From: Acidobacteriota bacterium
GTDB lineage: Bacteria; Acidobacteriota; Blastocatellia; Pyrinomonadales; Pyrinomonadaceae
DNA length: 64,000 bases
Assembly (NCBI GenBank): GCA_018269005.1
Contig: JAFDVK010000023.1
Location: 24,974-88,973, forward strand
Reading direction: 5' to 3'
Of this stretch, positions 17,505 to 27,336 are shown one piece after another. The notes under the pieces are model-generated. The model worked only from the letters and a program-made list of their open reading frames with translations, was not told the origin of the DNA and did no database searches. Each line of letters opens with the position of its first letter. Position 1 is the stretch's first letter. Position numbers and translations under genes: made by a program.

Positions 17505-18770
17505 CTAGACCAGCAGAGCCTTCGCCTTGGCTTCTTCCGGGTGCATACTCCAGGTCACACTTGGGTTCATAAATGCCTTTCCGCTCGCCTCTGCCTGTCC
17601 GGCTACTTCAACAGAGATTCGTTCGGAGAATGCACGACCGGACCAACCGGTCGCTGGTGCGATTGTCTTAAAGTACATCGTATAGATGCCCGGGCTGATC
17701 CAAAGTGTGGGGATCTTTACATGAAGTCTGAACTCTCCGTCGATTACCGAATGACCGATCTCGGCACTGGACACTCGCTTATGGACCACTGACTGGCCGA
17801 AAGCATTTTCAACTATAAAAAAGAGCGTGGCGTTCGCAATATCTTTTGCGGCGAGGTGCACAGTCACCTCGAATGGTGACGAATTGTCGATCTGATATGA
17901 ATACTCGTTGTTGATCGAGATGCGGCCTAAGTCGAGAAGTCCGTTCTTGTCGCTCCTTTCGGACGGTTGTCGATGTTTGTCCCTTTCCAGAAAAGAAGCA
18001 ACGCAGGTTCCAACGTCCGAGTCTCTTACAATTTGGCCCGTTTCAAGCAGCAACCCTCGTTTGCACAACTCAAGGATCGCGCCCATATTGTGGCTGACGA
18101 AAAGGATCGTTCTCCCATCCCGCTTGCCGATCTCTTCCATCTTCCCAAGACACTTCTTTTGAAACTCTGCGTCACCGACGGCCAGCACCTCATCCACGAT
18201 AAGAATCTCGCTTTCCAAATGCGCAGCAACTGCAAAAGCGAGACGTACATACATCCCTGATGAAAAACGCTTTACCGGAGTGTCGATATACCGTTCGACG
18301 CCGCTGAAATCAATGATCTCATCCAGCTTTTGATCGATCTCTTTCTTCCGCATTCCAAGGATCGAGCCGTTCAGATAAATGTTCTCTCGACCTGATAATT
18401 CAGGGTGAAAGCCCGTTCCTACCTCAAGCAAACTCGCGACTCGCCCTTTCAGTTTGATAGTTCCCTTGGTCGGGGATGTCACTCGTGAGAGGAGTTTGAG
18501 CAGCGTGCTCTTACCCGCACCGTTCTTGCCGATAATTCCTACAGTTTCACCCTTTTCGATCTCGAAACTTACGTCTTTCAGGCTCCAAACGAAACTGCTG
18601 TCTCCCTTTACGGCTCGGTGGTTAGCTTCCGCTAGTTTCAAGAATGGATCCGGCTTACGCAATACCCTCGTAACGAACCAACGCTCCATATCGAGGCTGA
18701 TCGTGCCTGTTCCGATCTGTCCCAACTGATACATTTTGGACAACGCCTCAACACGGATCGCAATACTCAT
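17505..18770 (-). CDS. wzt: Polysaccharide ABC exporter ATPase with cargo-binding C-terminus (Wzt-like)
   Basis: The N-terminal ATPase (about 1-250) has Walker A GIIGKNGAGKSTLLK, signature FSSGMYVRLAFAVA, Walker B ILIVDEVLAVGD and the switch His in LFVSHNM. A C-terminal beta-sandwich (about 270-410) matches the Wzt_C type that binds the modified chain end of O-antigens. Such a tail suggests export is coupled to recognition of a terminal modification, for which the methyltransferase at 25837 is a candidate. The start overlaps the Wzm-like permease stop by 4 bp. Confidence 0.9.
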   Translation of the reverse strand: MSIAIRVEALSKMYQLGQIGTGTISLDMERWFVTRVLRKPDPFLKLAEANHRAVKGDSSFVWSLKDVSFEIEKGETVGIIGKNGAGKSTLLKLLSRVTSPTKGTIKLKGRVASLLEVGTGFHPELSGRENIYLNGSILGMRKKEIDQKLDEIIDFSGVERYIDTPVKRFSSGMYVRLAFAVAAHLESEILIVDEVLAVGDAEFQKKCLGKMEEIGKRDGRTILFVSHNMGAILELCKRGLLLETGQIVRDSDVGTCVASFLERDKHRQPSERSDKNGLLDLGRISINNEYSYQIDNSSPFEVTVHLAAKDIANATLFFIVENAFGQSVVHKRVSSAEIGHSVIDGEFRLHVKIPTLWISPGIYTMYFKTIAPATGWSGRAFSERISVEVAGQAEASGKAFMNPSVTWSMHPEEAKAKALLV

Positions 18771-19627
18771 ACGGTGTCCACGAAATTCCTTTCTGTCTTG
18801 TTGAATATCAATATTCCGCCGATGAGGATCGCCAAAGTGACCGCGCCGCTGTATCCAAGGCTCGTCGCGGTAAGGGTGCCTTGTCCGAGGAATGCAAACC
18901 GAAATGCCTCGATAATGCCAGTCATGGGATTTAGCTGGATCAAATGCTTATAGCGTTCCGGAGCCGCACTGAGCGGATAGATGACTGTCGTCATGTACAT
19001 CAGCAACTGCACTCCAAATGTCACGAGGAAGCTAAGATCTCGGTACTTGGTCGTCAAGGCTGTGATCATTAACCCGAGTCCGAGGCCAAGACATGCCATC
19101 AGCAGGACAAGGAATGGAAAAAGAACAATCGCCCATGTGATTCGAAAAGAGCCTCCCGCAATTGCGTAATATGCCATCATTCCAGTGAACAACAACATCT
19201 GAACGCCGAATCGCACCAAGTTGCTTGTTACGATGCTCAGTGGAAGGATAAGTCGTGGAAAATACACCTTGCCGAAGATCTGCGAATTGTCCTTGAAAAC
19301 TGTGCTCGTCTTTGTAATACACTCGGCGAAATAGTTCCATGCGGTTATTCCAGCCATGTAGAACAAAGGCTGCGGCAAACCGTCGGTGCTCAGGCCAGCC
19401 AAATTACCAAAGACAAATGTGAAGATGATGGTTGTAAAGAGCGGTTGAATAAAGAACCAAAGCGGACCAAAAACCGTTTGCTTATAAAAGCTAACAAAGT
19501 CGCGTTTGACGAACATCAGAAGGAGGTCACGATAACTCCAGACCTCAGAGATCTTTAGGTCAAAGAGTGGGCCGTGACCTTCTATCACCAGGTCCCACGC
19601 CTCATTTTCCGAAATGGTCTTCATCAA
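18767..19627 (-). CDS. wzm: Polysaccharide ABC exporter permease (Wzm-like)
   Basis: The 286-residue ABC-2 permease has about six membrane spans. The N-terminal amphipathic region SYRDLLLMFVKRDFVSFYKQT and the conserved GPLWFFIQPLF are typical of Wzm/KpsM/TagG proteins. It pairs with the overlapping Wzt-like ATPase to move undecaprenyl-linked glycan across the inner membrane. The start has two Met codons in a row (MMKT), so the true start may be one codon later. Confidence 0.9.
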   Translation of the reverse strand: MMKTISENEAWDLVIEGHGPLFDLKISEVWSYRDLLLMFVKRDFVSFYKQTVFGPLWFFIQPLFTTIIFTFVFGNLAGLSTDGLPQPLFYMAGITAWNYFAECITKTSTVFKDNSQIFGKVYFPRLILPLSIVTSNLVRFGVQMLLFTGMMAYYAIAGGSFRITWAIVLFPFLVLLMACLGLGLGLMITALTTKYRDLSFLVTFGVQLLMYMTTVIYPLSAAPERYKHLIQLNPMTGIIEAFRFAFLGQGTLTATSLGYSGAVTLAILIGGILIFNKTERNFVDTV

Positions 19628-19662
19628 GAATTAACGGTCGCTGTTGCCACTCGAAGCTCAAC

Positions 19663-21417
19663 TCAGCCCGATGCGCCTAACGGTCTTGCCGTGTGCGTCC
19701 CTATAAGCCCAAGGCTTATCCACTGCCAAATAAAGAAGCTGTTATCAAAGCCGCCATCGAAGAATGCCATTGCTTCTTTCCTAACCAATCGCCGATCCAG
19801 ATACGATCCAAGCGGTCCCGAAAGGGAAGTGTTGATCATCGAGCCGGCCCATTCACGCAACGGCCCGCGAAGCCATTCACGTTGGGGTGTCTGAAGCGGC
19901 CTTTTGGGCGGATCTGCTACTGCCTTTGGCAGGTAGTTCCCAGCGATCTCCCTTAGCATCTTCTTGCGTACGCCGTCCTTGATCTTCCGATCGTCTGGTT
20001 GCCGCATTGCGATTTCGAAAAGGCGATGGTCCAGGAACGGCTCGCGGAGTTCTGTTGCCGATCGCATCGAGATCCGATCGTTAAAACGCATCGCCCGAGG
20101 GATCTTTGTAAAGCGGATATCCCGGTACTGGAGATTTCGCAGTCGATCCGGGAAAACGGTCGGCGAGTCGATTTGTTTCGCAAGAGATCGAAGTTCCCGG
20201 ACGAGGCATTCCGGCCGAACGGGGCGGTCCTTTATGCCCTGCACTAGGCCGGCAGAATGCCCATTGTTCGCAGCGTCGTAGTAGTCGTAGCCCGCCCATT
20301 GCTCATCCATTCCGTTGCCGTCAAGAAGCACCGTAACTCCGTTTTGCTTGGCAAATTCAAAAAGGCGGGCGTAAGCCAAGGTTGGAAGGCCGCCGAAAGG
20401 TTCATCCTGGTGTGCTTGGACATCTGCGGCGAGAGTCGGGACGTCCGATGGAGCCAATTGGCATACAACAAGGGGATGCCGTGTCTGCGCAAGCATTTGT
20501 TCGACCCATTTCAGCTCATCATAAGCATCGTCACCGGTAGTAAAGGTAAAGGTCTTTACATCGCTCTCGTCGCCCTGAACTTTGTGGACCAAGCCAAGAA
20601 GACTTGATGAATCGAGACCGCCGCTTAAATTGATCCCGACGGGCACATCCGATCGGAATCGGAGAGTTACGCTCTCCTTCATCAGTGTGAAATACTCTTC
20701 TCTTACCTCATTCTCGGGCCTGTCGTCGAACTCAACCCCTACTCTTTCCGCAAGGTCATACCATTTCCTGATCTCGATCTTTCCGTCTCTGATCTGAAGG
20801 CAATGGCCGCCCGGCAGCGAAGTTATTTGCGCCCAGAAAGTTCGCTCCGCATGGTCGTAAAGGCCGTGAGCAAGATACGTCGCCCACGTTTCGTCGTCAG
20901 GCGTCGCAGGTATGCCCGCCGCGTGCAGAGCCTTGATCTCACTGGCAAGAAGGACCGTTCCATCGACCTCTTGGTGGTAGTAGAGAGGCTTAACTCCAAA
21001 ACGATCTCTCGCTGCAAATGCGGTCTTCTCTACCGTGTCCCAAATAACGAAAGCGAACATCCCTACGAGGCGATCCAGACAATCCACGCCCCATTTGGTG
21101 TAGGCTGCCAGCAGAACCTCTGTATCCGAACTTGTTCGGAAGGAGTAATCGCCGGCAAGCTCGTGTCTGAGTTCTAGGTAGTTGTAGACCTCGCCATTCT
21201 GGACTATCACGAACCGCCCGTCAGAGCTGATCATCGGCTGATCCCCGCCCGCGGATAAGTCGATTATGCTCAGCCGATTATGTCCAAGCACTGCTTTCCG
21301 TTCTGCGTCGACGTACAGGCCGACACCATCCGGGCCGCGGTGCGCTTGACTGGCTCTCATCGCCAACAGTCGATTACGGCTGCAGCCATTTCCGATGATC
21401 GCGCTAATTCCGCACAT
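19663..21417 (-). CDS. asnB: Asparagine synthetase (glutamine-hydrolysing) / glycan amidotransferase
   Basis: Starting at the ATG at 21417 the protein reads MCGISAIIGNG, placing the catalytic Cys at position 2 as required after Met removal. An upstream in-frame extension to 21528 would bury it and is rejected. The glutaminase domain (about 1-200) is followed by a synthetase domain with SGGLDSSSLL near residue 260. Length, about 584 residues, is normal for AsnB. Within O-antigen loci, AsnB-like proteins (WbpS type) amidate uronic or nonulosonic acids, which would suit this locus. Simple asparagine supply for the neighbouring NRPS is another possibility. Confidence 0.85.
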   Translation of the reverse strand: MCGISAIIGNGCSRNRLLAMRASQAHRGPDGVGLYVDAERKAVLGHNRLSIIDLSAGGDQPMISSDGRFVIVQNGEVYNYLELRHELAGDYSFRTSSDTEVLLAAYTKWGVDCLDRLVGMFAFVIWDTVEKTAFAARDRFGVKPLYYHQEVDGTVLLASEIKALHAAGIPATPDDETWATYLAHGLYDHAERTFWAQITSLPGGHCLQIRDGKIEIRKWYDLAERVGVEFDDRPENEVREEYFTLMKESVTLRFRSDVPVGINLSGGLDSSSLLGLVHKVQGDESDVKTFTFTTGDDAYDELKWVEQMLAQTRHPLVVCQLAPSDVPTLAADVQAHQDEPFGGLPTLAYARLFEFAKQNGVTVLLDGNGMDEQWAGYDYYDAANNGHSAGLVQGIKDRPVRPECLVRELRSLAKQIDSPTVFPDRLRNLQYRDIRFTKIPRAMRFNDRISMRSATELREPFLDHRLFEIAMRQPDDRKIKDGVRKKMLREIAGNYLPKAVADPPKRPLQTPQREWLRGPLREWAGSMINTSLSGPLGSYLDRRLVRKEAMAFFDGGFDNSFFIWQWISLGLIGTHTARPLGASG

Positions 21418-21439
21418 GCTGAAAAAAAAGAAACCCCTG

Positions 21440-24400
21440 CTAGGCTGCTGCGCTCCGGGCGATATCTCGCGACCAAGCATCCTTTCTTGATTCGACTTCT
21501 TCGAATTTCGCCGCCAGGTCGGCTGCATACGGATGGACCGTCAAAGCTCCATGGGATCCTTTCACAACTTCCGTTACGACATCTCCATCGACAAGCTCTG
21601 CCCAGCCAAGACTTGGGTCAAACTTTGTGTTCTTGGGCTGTTCGCTCGCTCTGAAGATCGTAATGTCACCCGCATAGCGTCCGGGTCTATAGGCGTCGAG
21701 AGCCCGCTGAATCGCTTCGTGATTCCGCATAACGTTGACCGGGAGGTCACGGCCTGTTGCCCGGTTGTACTCGATCGCGAACTGGTTTTTTTTCCAGATC
21801 ACTTTTCTCTTCAAGCTCTTCTTCACTTTCTGTCCTTTGCTGATGACAAAGTAAACGCGGTCCTTCGTTGACTTGATCTCCCGCAGCTGGGCAATAATGG
21901 TTCGAATGTGAGCGATGAACCGTCCCGTACCCGCACCACCGGCCACGGCGTGTTCGTCCAAATAGCCGGGAGCATAAGTATCAAACAAGCCTAGAGTCTC
22001 TACTTTCTCCCCTAGGCGCTCGAGCTGAACTGCGATCTCAAATGCGACCAATCCCCCAAACGACGAACCACAGACCCGGTATGGGCCGACTGGTTGGAGT
22101 TTTCGCATCTCATCGAGATAATCGGCGGCCATGTCCTCGACCCTATCGTGGGCTGTTTCGGCCTTGTCGGCGACACCACGCGCCTGTAATCCGTAAACCG
22201 GCTGGTTCGCCCCCATCTCCCTCGCCAGATCTCGATAGAACAGAACATTCCCGCCAGCAGCATGAACCAAAAAGATCGGTGTCCTCGCTCCCATTGTCTG
22301 AAGGGGAACAATATACTTCCACGAGGCCTTATGTTTTTCTTCACAAATGAACTGTGCGAGCTGCTTGATCGTTGGAGCATTGATAAGGGTCGAAAGTGGC
22401 AAGTCGAGATGAAAGGTTTCTTCGATCTCAACGAAGAGGCTGACCGAGATAAGAGAATCACCGCCGAGATCAAAGAAATTGTCCGCAACTCCGATCGGGC
22501 TGAGATCCAGCAACTTTTCCCAAATATTTATCAGCTTGGCCTCCACCTCGTTCTTAGGTGCTTCGAGTCTCCGTGAAGCTTCGAGAGGCACAAGACTTGG
22601 AGCCGGGAGTGCCTTTCGATCAATCTTTCCGTTCGGTGTGATCGGGAGCGCGCCGAGCTCGATGAAGGCAGTCGGTATCATATATTCGGGGAGCTTTGCC
22701 TTTAAGAAGCTGCGCAGCGAGTTTGCCTTTACGGAACCTGGCGAATCTGCGACAAAATAGGCGGTAATGCGTTGCGAGCCGCGTTGATCCTTGATCGCCA
22801 CTACGACTGCTTCGATGATCTCGGTGTGTGAGACGATCGCGGTCTCGATCTCACCCAATTCGATTCGAAAGCCTCGGATCTTAACCTGTTCATCTATCCG
22901 ATCAATGAAGACGATACTCCCGTCCTGCAGATACTTTGCCCGATCACCTGTCCGGTAGAGCCGGAGGCAGCCTCTTCCTTCAATTTCGTGGTTAATGAAT
23001 CGTGCTGATGTTAGGTCAGGTCGATTCCGATATCCACGCGCAAGGCCAACACCTGCAATGTAGATCTCACCGGGGATGCCGATCGGCACCGGCTGCATCT
23101 CTTGATCCAGGATAAACACCTCTGTATTGTCTATTGGGCGTCCGATCGTCGGAGATTCTGAGCTTTCTGGATCGACTATCTCGCATGTCGTTACCACCGT
23201 GCTTTCAGTCGGTCCGTAATGGTTGACGAGGTTGAAAGAGATCGGTTCACCGCCAAAGGCATGAAGCCGATCGCCGCCTGTTAACAAGGTCCGCAATCTC
23301 AGGTCAGCCGGCATGACGGTCGTGAGCAAGGCTTCGGCCAATGGGGTCGGAGCAAATGCAATCGAGATACTGTTGTCAGAGAAGTACCTGAGCAATTTTG
23401 ACGGTGTTCTCCGTGTATCGTCGTCGGGAACATATATGCAGGATCCTATACAAAGGTACGGCCAAAGCTCCCACACTGATGCATCGAATGCGGGCCCGGC
23501 CAACATCGTTGCTCGATCTTCGGAAGATATTTTATAGCTCCGTTGGTGCCACGCAACCAGATTCATGAGCGAGCGATGTTCGACCTCAACTCCTTTTGGT
23601 TCGCCGGTCGAGCCGGAGGTGTAGATCACGTAGGCCAAGTTGTTCGGGCGTGCGGTCAATTTGTTGTCCCAAGTGACTTGATCTGAAAGTGAGTCCGAAA
23701 GGGATTCCGCAAAAATAACCTCACATTTGGTCTGTGGGAGGCGTTCCAGCAGATGTTCTTGAGCTATCAAAACTCTTGTTCCGCAGTCGCGGATCATAAA
23801 GTCCAGCCGTTCTTTCGGTTGGGCAGGGTCCAGCGGAACATAAGCTGCGCCTGACTTTAGTATCCCAAGCAATGCAGTTACCATATCGACCGAACGTTCC
23901 ATAAAGACTGCAACAAGAGATTCTCGCTGTACGCCGATAGCATTTAATCGACACGCCAGCCGGTCGCTTCGCCGATCCAATTCCGCATACGTTAGCTCAC
24001 TGACGTCCGAAACTACGGCATTCTTGTCAGGGAATCTTCGAGCCACGTCTGACACAAGCCGATGCACGCAAAGATCTTGTGGAAAATCTCGTGAGGTGTT
24101 GTTCCACTCGACCAACTGCCGTTTCCGCTCGTCCGGCTGAAGTAGAGGCAGCGTCGCAACCGCCCTTTCCGGCTCGGCCACGATCGACCGTAGCAAGGAA
24201 TTGAAATAACGATCCAGACGCAGAACCTCGTCAGGCTTGATCATGGCGGAGTTGTACACCCAGTAACCCTCTCCATTGTCAGAGATCAGCATCGAAAGAG
24301 CGTTTGCCGACGTAGGATGATACTCAGGCAGATCAGGGTTCATTGAGATAGTTACGGGTATCCCATTCAAGAGCATATCGGCCGCGAGCGGACGGATCTG

Positions 24401-25831
24401 CGGATATCTCCAAAAGATATCAGCCATGAAAAAGGGGACGGTCCGAATCGACTCGAATTCGCGTTTGGTCGAATCCAGCAATGTGTCAAAACCCTCTCGC
24501 GCGTCGATGTCAAAATGGAACGGTAAGTTTGTTACGAAGAGGCTTTCCTCGTTTGTGACTTTCGGTGCTATCGATGATGCGTCAAAACCTACTAAAAAAT
24601 TGAAGCTTCCGTTAAGCCGGGCCAAGAGCACGCCAAAAGCGGAACACACCACATCTGGCAAGGACATGTCAGCCCGTTTTTGGTGAGAAAAAGCAGCAAA
24701 TACTTCTGGTACCCTAAACTTTAATGAGCCAAAGCTTCCGTCGTTCACCGGGCCTGTATTTGAAGCAAGAGGCACCGGTGCCGGTTCAATTGCGTGAAGC
24801 TTGTGGACTAATGCGGACTCAACCTTGACGGCCGACATGAAGCGGGCGTCTAGCGGCTGGCACGTTTCCGATAAAGGCTGCCCGATCTTCCGGCCAAGCC
24901 TTTTGACGAGTTCTGTCAGATCGACCACTTGACCCGCGAGCGAGTGAATCTTAGTTAGTCGAAGATTCTTATCCGCGGTCGAGACGTCAATATTTGTATC
25001 ACCGATTCCGCATATCACGCCGGCCGGCGAACTTGAATGCTCGTCTAGGATCTCAACCTCAGAAACGATGAAATACTCTCCCGCAATATCAAGTTTTGGT
25101 GTGCCAAGCGGGTTTGGATGTCGGCCAAATGACAAGCCCCGTACGATCGACGATATCTTATCGGCAGATGTATTCCAATCGATCAAGCCGCCATTAGGCA
25201 AACGCTTGAAGCGCGGAAAGAATGTTCGTTTGGTCAGATCCTGCGGCGTCCGCTCATATGACTCTACAGCGAGGCTGTCAACAAGGGTCCCGAATGATCT
25301 GATCGCCGCTTCAAAACACTTTGTGTTTAGCGTGAATGCAGTATCGCCGGCTCCGATCTCAACGGACTGTTGTTCCAAAATGTCTCCTGCATCCACACGC
25401 TCTGCGACGCAATGCCAGGTTACGCCGTGCTGAGTCTCACCATTGATTATCGCCCATGAAGTTGCATGAGTACCGGCGTATCGAGGCAGAAGGGCGTCAT
25501 GGTAGTTTATCGCCAACTTATTAGGTAACTGCAGGATATCGCCGCTTAGAATGTGGTCGTTTACGATGCTGAAAAGATAGTCGACGGGCTCTGTGATTTT
25601 TTCCGAGAGCGTGTCGTTCGGAGCGTAGCATGGAACGCCTTTCTTGGCGGCCCATCTTGAAACACTCATATCTGAGGAAGCGACTGCGACCAAGCGATGA
25701 CGGAGGTTTAAGAGGATCTCTGCGCACTGTATGGCCAGAGTCCCGGAGCCGATGATCATTGCGCTGAAGGTCTTACGGCTTCCGTCGGAAAATGGATTCG
25801 CTCCAAGGTCTTTCAAGTTTTGCTCAGCCAT
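21440..25831 (-). CDS. Single-module NRPS: formyltransferase - half condensation - adenylation - PCP - thioesterase
   Basis: From the ATG at 25831 (5 bp after the methyltransferase stop) the protein has about 1463 residues. Residues about 20-330 are a complete Fmt-like formyltransferase, with the Asn/His site in INYHDALLPRYAG near 110 and Asp in RVDAGDILE. About 380-590 resembles only the C-terminal half of a condensation domain; the HHxxxDG part is absent. About 585-1070 is an adenylation domain (YTSGSTGEPKGVE, YRTGDRAKYL, PNGKIDRKAL). A carrier domain has its Ser in LGGDSL near 1125. A thioesterase has GSSFGG near 1258 and a late GSHG. A formyl-aminoacyl thioester would be formed and released by the thioesterase. 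Formylation domains are known from linear gramicidin LgrA; here the module sits inside a glycan operon. A start at 26020 would overlap the upstream gene and is not used. Confidence 0.87.
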   Translation of the reverse strand: MAEQNLKDLGANPFSDGSRKTFSAMIIGSGTLAIQCAEILLNLRHRLVAVASSDMSVSRWAAKKGVPCYAPNDTLSEKITEPVDYLFSIVNDHILSGDILQLPNKLAINYHDALLPRYAGTHATSWAIINGETQHGVTWHCVAERVDAGDILEQQSVEIGAGDTAFTLNTKCFEAAIRSFGTLVDSLAVESYERTPQDLTKRTFFPRFKRLPNGGLIDWNTSADKISSIVRGLSFGRHPNPLGTPKLDIAGEYFIVSEVEILDEHSSSPAGVICGIGDTNIDVSTADKNLRLTKIHSLAGQVVDLTELVKRLGRKIGQPLSETCQPLDARFMSAVKVESALVHKLHAIEPAPVPLASNTGPVNDGSFGSLKFRVPEVFAAFSHQKRADMSLPDVVCSAFGVLLARLNGSFNFLVGFDASSIAPKVTNEESLFVTNLPFHFDIDAREGFDTLLDSTKREFESIRTVPFFMADIFWRYPQIRPLAADMLLNGIPVTISMNPDLPEYHPTSANALSMLISDNGEGYWVYNSAMIKPDEVLRLDRYFNSLLRSIVAEPERAVATLPLLQPDERKRQLVEWNNTSRDFPQDLCVHRLVSDVARRFPDKNAVVSDVSELTYAELDRRSDRLACRLNAIGVQRESLVAVFMERSVDMVTALLGILKSGAAYVPLDPAQPKERLDFMIRDCGTRVLIAQEHLLERLPQTKCEVIFAESLSDSLSDQVTWDNKLTARPNNLAYVIYTSGSTGEPKGVEVEHRSLMNLVAWHQRSYKISSEDRATMLAGPAFDASVWELWPYLCIGSCIYVPDDDTRRTPSKLLRYFSDNSISIAFAPTPLAEALLTTVMPADLRLRTLLTGGDRLHAFGGEPISFNLVNHYGPTESTVVTTCEIVDPESSESPTIGRPIDNTEVFILDQEMQPVPIGIPGEIYIAGVGLARGYRNRPDLTSARFINHEIEGRGCLRLYRTGDRAKYLQDGSIVFIDRIDEQVKIRGFRIELGEIETAIVSHTEIIEAVVVAIKDQRGSQRITAYFVADSPGSVKANSLRSFLKAKLPEYMIPTAFIELGALPITPNGKIDRKALPAPSLVPLEASRRLEAPKNEVEAKLINIWEKLLDLSPIGVADNFFDLGGDSLISVSLFVEIEETFHLDLPLSTLINAPTIKQLAQFICEEKHKASWKYIVPLQTMGARTPIFLVHAAGGNVLFYRDLAREMGANQPVYGLQARGVADKAETAHDRVEDMAADYLDEMRKLQPVGPYRVCGSSFGGLVAFEIAVQLERLGEKVETLGLFDTYAPGYLDEHAVAGGAGTGRFIAHIRTIIAQLREIKSTKDRVYFVISKGQKVKKSLKRKVIWKKNQFAIEYNRATGRDLPVNVMRNHEAIQRALDAYRPGRYAGDITIFRASEQPKNTKFDPSLGWAELVDGDVVTEVVKGSHGALTVHPYAADLAAKFEEVESRKDAWSRDIARSAAA

Positions 25832-25836
25832 TCGAG

Positions 25837-26613
25837 TTAGATGGTGTTTGGCAATACGGGAACAGTCATTTCGTCCGACCCGACGGTCTTCTCCGCAATT
25901 GCTATCAAATGATGCGTGCCGATCGCTCTCTCGGAAATCCCAACCTGTCTTGATTGCACGGAATTCACAAGATTTCCAAAGATACTCAAGATCGTGTGAT
26001 GGGGACGAGAGATCGACCATGATCTCAAGCCGATCTTGCGGTAGAAGCCTCCGGCAATTGCATATTCGACATGTACCTTATCGAAGTATCTTGATAGGAG
26101 CTCGGCCAGCTGTTCTTTCTTATAGTGCCGTTTATGATCAGGATTTCTATTTTCGACAAAATCGCCATTCGGAGTTGTCATTATGAACTTGCCGCCCGGG
26201 ACGAGCACCCTGGATACCTCGCTAACGAACTGCTCATCTTCGAGGACATGTTCAAGCACTTCAACAGCTATAACCGTATCGTATGCGGCGGATGGAAGAT
26301 CCGACTTCGTCATATCGCCAATTATCACGGCGTGGATATTACTGCGTCGCTTCTTTATCTCGCTTGCGATCTGTTCGCTCAGGCCTAAATGAAGGTCCCT
26401 TTGGACTTCGGTATCACGAGGAAGATCGATGATCGTAATATCCGCCGGCACACCGATGGTGTACGGTGACTTACGCCCGCCGACGTCCAGGATCGACAAT
26501 CGTCTCTCGCTTTGTTTTACCTCCTGCATTGTTCGGTGGCGAACCTTTCGATTAAGCGGCGGGAGTAGCGGGTCGCAACTTCGCCGTAGTATTTCGTAGA
26601 TTGTTGAACTCAC
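25837..26613 (-). CDS. Class I SAM-dependent methyltransferase
   Basis: The 258-residue protein has the SAM-binding motif I in LSILDVGGRKSPYTIG and the post-motif VIAVEVLEHVLEDEQFVSEVSRVLVPGGKFIMTTPNG typical of Methyltransf_11-type enzymes. There are no membrane spans. It lies between neuA and the NRPS with very short gaps. Possible jobs are O-methylation of a sugar, for example chain capping recognised by the Wzt tail, or methylation of the NRPS-derived group. The sequence does not decide between these. Confidence 0.84.
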   Translation of the reverse strand: MSSTIYEILRRSCDPLLPPLNRKVRHRTMQEVKQSERRLSILDVGGRKSPYTIGVPADITIIDLPRDTEVQRDLHLGLSEQIASEIKKRRSNIHAVIIGDMTKSDLPSAAYDTVIAVEVLEHVLEDEQFVSEVSRVLVPGGKFIMTTPNGDFVENRNPDHKRHYKKEQLAELLSRYFDKVHVEYAIAGGFYRKIGLRSWSISRPHHTILSIFGNLVNSVQSRQVGISERAIGTHHLIAIAEKTVGSDEMTVPVLPNTI

Positions 26614-26634
26614 TCTCTTGCTTCCTCGACACAG

Positions 26635-27324
26635 TCAAAGGCCGATCATTCGCTCGGCCATTTCCCAGTCGCTATCTGTGTCAATATTGACGGCAAATTG
26701 TGGATCCATCTCGAAGCTTTGGACCTTACGTCCATAAAGACTTCCTTGATCTCGCAGCACGTTCGTTCGCGTTACATAGACCGAGCCATCTCGATAGAAT
26801 GCTCTCGGGAGCTCTTGCCTTCTTACGGTCGGTTCAGTCTCGCCGGACGTGAGTTCGATCGTGCCATCCTCGTTCTTCCAGAATGTCCACATTGGGTTGA
26901 AAGTATCGGGCACCGGTAAAACGCTGACCACTGAGTCAGAATCGGTCTGCTTCAAGAGCTCTATACACGCGTCTATGTGCTCAGGCCGCCGCAGAGGATT
27001 CGTTGGCTGCAAAAGACAAACAGCATCAAATGACTCACCGTGGTTCTCGAGTTCCTGCATTGCGTGAAGCACGACCGGTATTGTCGGCGTTGAATCTTTA
27101 GCGAGTTCGATCGGGCGTATAAACGGCACGCAGAGACCGAGTTCCCGGCCGATCGTCGCGATCTCTTCATCCTCCGTGCTGAGGACGACCTTTGATAGCC
27201 CGGACGCGGCGAGGGCACTCTCAGCCGTATAGGCAAGGAGGGGTTTGCCGCAAAGAAACTTGATGTTCTTTCGCGGAACGCCCTTGGAGCCTCCGCGTGC
27301 AGGAATGATTCCAAGGACCTTCAT
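26635..27324 (-). CDS. neuA: CMP-N-acetylneuraminate (acylneuraminate) cytidylyltransferase
   Basis: The 229-residue protein opens with the nucleotidyltransferase signature IIPARGGSKGVPRKNIK and has CLLQPTNPLR, as in NeuA enzymes that join CTP and a nonulosonic acid. The late motif AVNIDTDSDWEMAE matches the metal-binding Asp region. It is 12 bp downstream of neuC and part of the neuB-neuC-neuA set. The exact sugar (Neu5Ac versus a dideoxy relative) cannot be read from sequence. The absence of extra dehydratase and aminotransferase genes in the window favours Neu5Ac-like chemistry. Confidence 0.9.
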   Translation of the reverse strand: MKVLGIIPARGGSKGVPRKNIKFLCGKPLLAYTAESALAASGLSKVVLSTEDEEIATIGRELGLCVPFIRPIELAKDSTPTIPVVLHAMQELENHGESFDAVCLLQPTNPLRRPEHIDACIELLKQTDSDSVVSVLPVPDTFNPMWTFWKNEDGTIELTSGETEPTVRRQELPRAFYRDGSVYVTRTNVLRDQGSLYGRKVQSFEMDPQFAVNIDTDSDWEMAERMIGL

Positions 27325-27336
27325 AGCTGCCGTGAT

